NCBI GenBank assembly: GCA_030141605.1
Contig: JAQGDQ010001649.1
Coordinates: forward strand, 1 to 30,885
DNA from: Tubiluchus corallicola
Lineage: Eukaryota > Priapulida > Priapulimorpha > Priapulimorphida > Tubiluchidae
Direction of reading: 5' to 3'
DNA length: 30,885 nt
The position numbers were made by a program, and so were the translations under genes. Below, piece after piece: positions 30,427-30,885 of this stretch (positions are counted from its first letter, which is position 1; the number at the start of each line of letters is the position of its first letter). The notes beneath the pieces were generated by a model, which saw only the letters and a program-made list of their open reading frames with translations, was not told where the DNA came from and did not search any database.

Positions 30427-30769
30427 TGCTACGGCCGACTTGAACCCTGAATGCAAAAAACAATATGCAAGCGGTACAAAATTTCAAGACAAATTTTTTG
30501 AGCCGTATGTAAGCAGAGCGCTTTCTTGTCCTCCAATATACATGCTTATTGGCAGGTAAATTATTATGGTAAGTTAATTCGGCATGTTCTGCTGTGCTAC
30601 CAGTCATCATCAGTCAGGCTACTGTGTTGCTTGACAATTTTGCTTTCTAAATGTTCTGTTCTATTGTTCTAGAATCTGGATTAAAGTGCATGATGATGAC
30701 AGTGAGGACAACCAAAACATACTGTTGTGTTTCGCTTCTCTTGGAAGGCTCGTAGTCAAATTAAACTAG
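30427..30769 (+). CDS. Possible last two exons of an unrecognised + strand gene
   Basis: Block A 30427-30555 (acceptor TTTATACAG, donor GTAAAT, ends phase 2) and block B 30673-30769 (acceptor TTGTTCTAG, stop TAG) join in frame across a 117-bp GT-AG intron. Together they give about 74 residues, including NPECKKQYASGTKFQDKFFE, PPIYMLIG and WIKVHDDDSEDNQ. I recognise no family and found no upstream exon or start. An open frame of this length with matching phases could be chance. Confidence 0.22.
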
Positions 30770-30885
30770 CTTATTAAGCGAGAATTCTACAACACAAAAG
30801 TATGAAGGAACGCGAAATGATTACACTAAACGAGAAAATCTGGAAAACGTTTGAGTGTATCTGAAAACACAGGTATACAAGAGAA

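Overview
This is a piece of an animal nuclear genome. It is AT-rich and intron-rich, with GT-AG introns, many micro- and minisatellites and several degraded transposable elements. The two genes belong to animal families: a type-I ferlin and the STK40 pseudokinase. Sequence style suggests an invertebrate, possibly early-branching (sponge- or cnidarian-like). I cannot name the species, and nothing prokaryotic is present.

Layout. Positions 265-20651 on the + strand hold the 3' part of a dysferlin/myoferlin-class ferlin gene. I resolved 27 coding exons whose splice phases all chain together, giving 1164 residues plus a stop. They cover the DysF region, four C2-type regions and the C-terminal membrane anchor. 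The N-terminal half of the protein lies before the window. Positions 24420-29726 on the - strand hold six exons (365 residues plus stop) of an STK40 orthologue. They run from just after the expected beta-3 lysine to the stop codon, so the N-terminal exon or exons are missing. The two genes are convergent, with about 3.8 kb between their stop codons. At the right edge, two phase-compatible + strand exon-like blocks (30427-30769) may be the end of a third, unrecognised gene.

The introns and the intergenic spacer are dominated by repeats. Minisatellites: about 39 copies of 54 bp (6188-8312), about 22 of 37 bp (13382-14222), about 18 of 24 bp carrying CACGTG E-boxes (22887-23327), and 10 of 34 bp carrying TGACGT (24994-25335). 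There are pentanucleotide arrays on both sides of one exon, a roughly 300-bp CT tract and trinucleotide arrays. Transposon relics: three non-LTR retrotransposon (LINE) 3' fragments, a roughly 0.5-kb element with ~120-bp inverted ends (9091-9582), a roughly 1.1-kb foldback element (17852-18962), and a double 5S-rRNA-like relic (20926-21031).

The two genes have no evident functional link. Ferlins act in Ca2+-dependent membrane fusion and repair; STK40 is a Tribbles-related pseudokinase linked to the COP1 ubiquitin ligase. I found no convincing new multi-gene system. The points most worth a second look are the repeat-element structures, the LINE lying a few bases from an STK40 splice donor, the altered Ca2+ ligands in two ferlin C2 domains and the unidentified right-edge exons.
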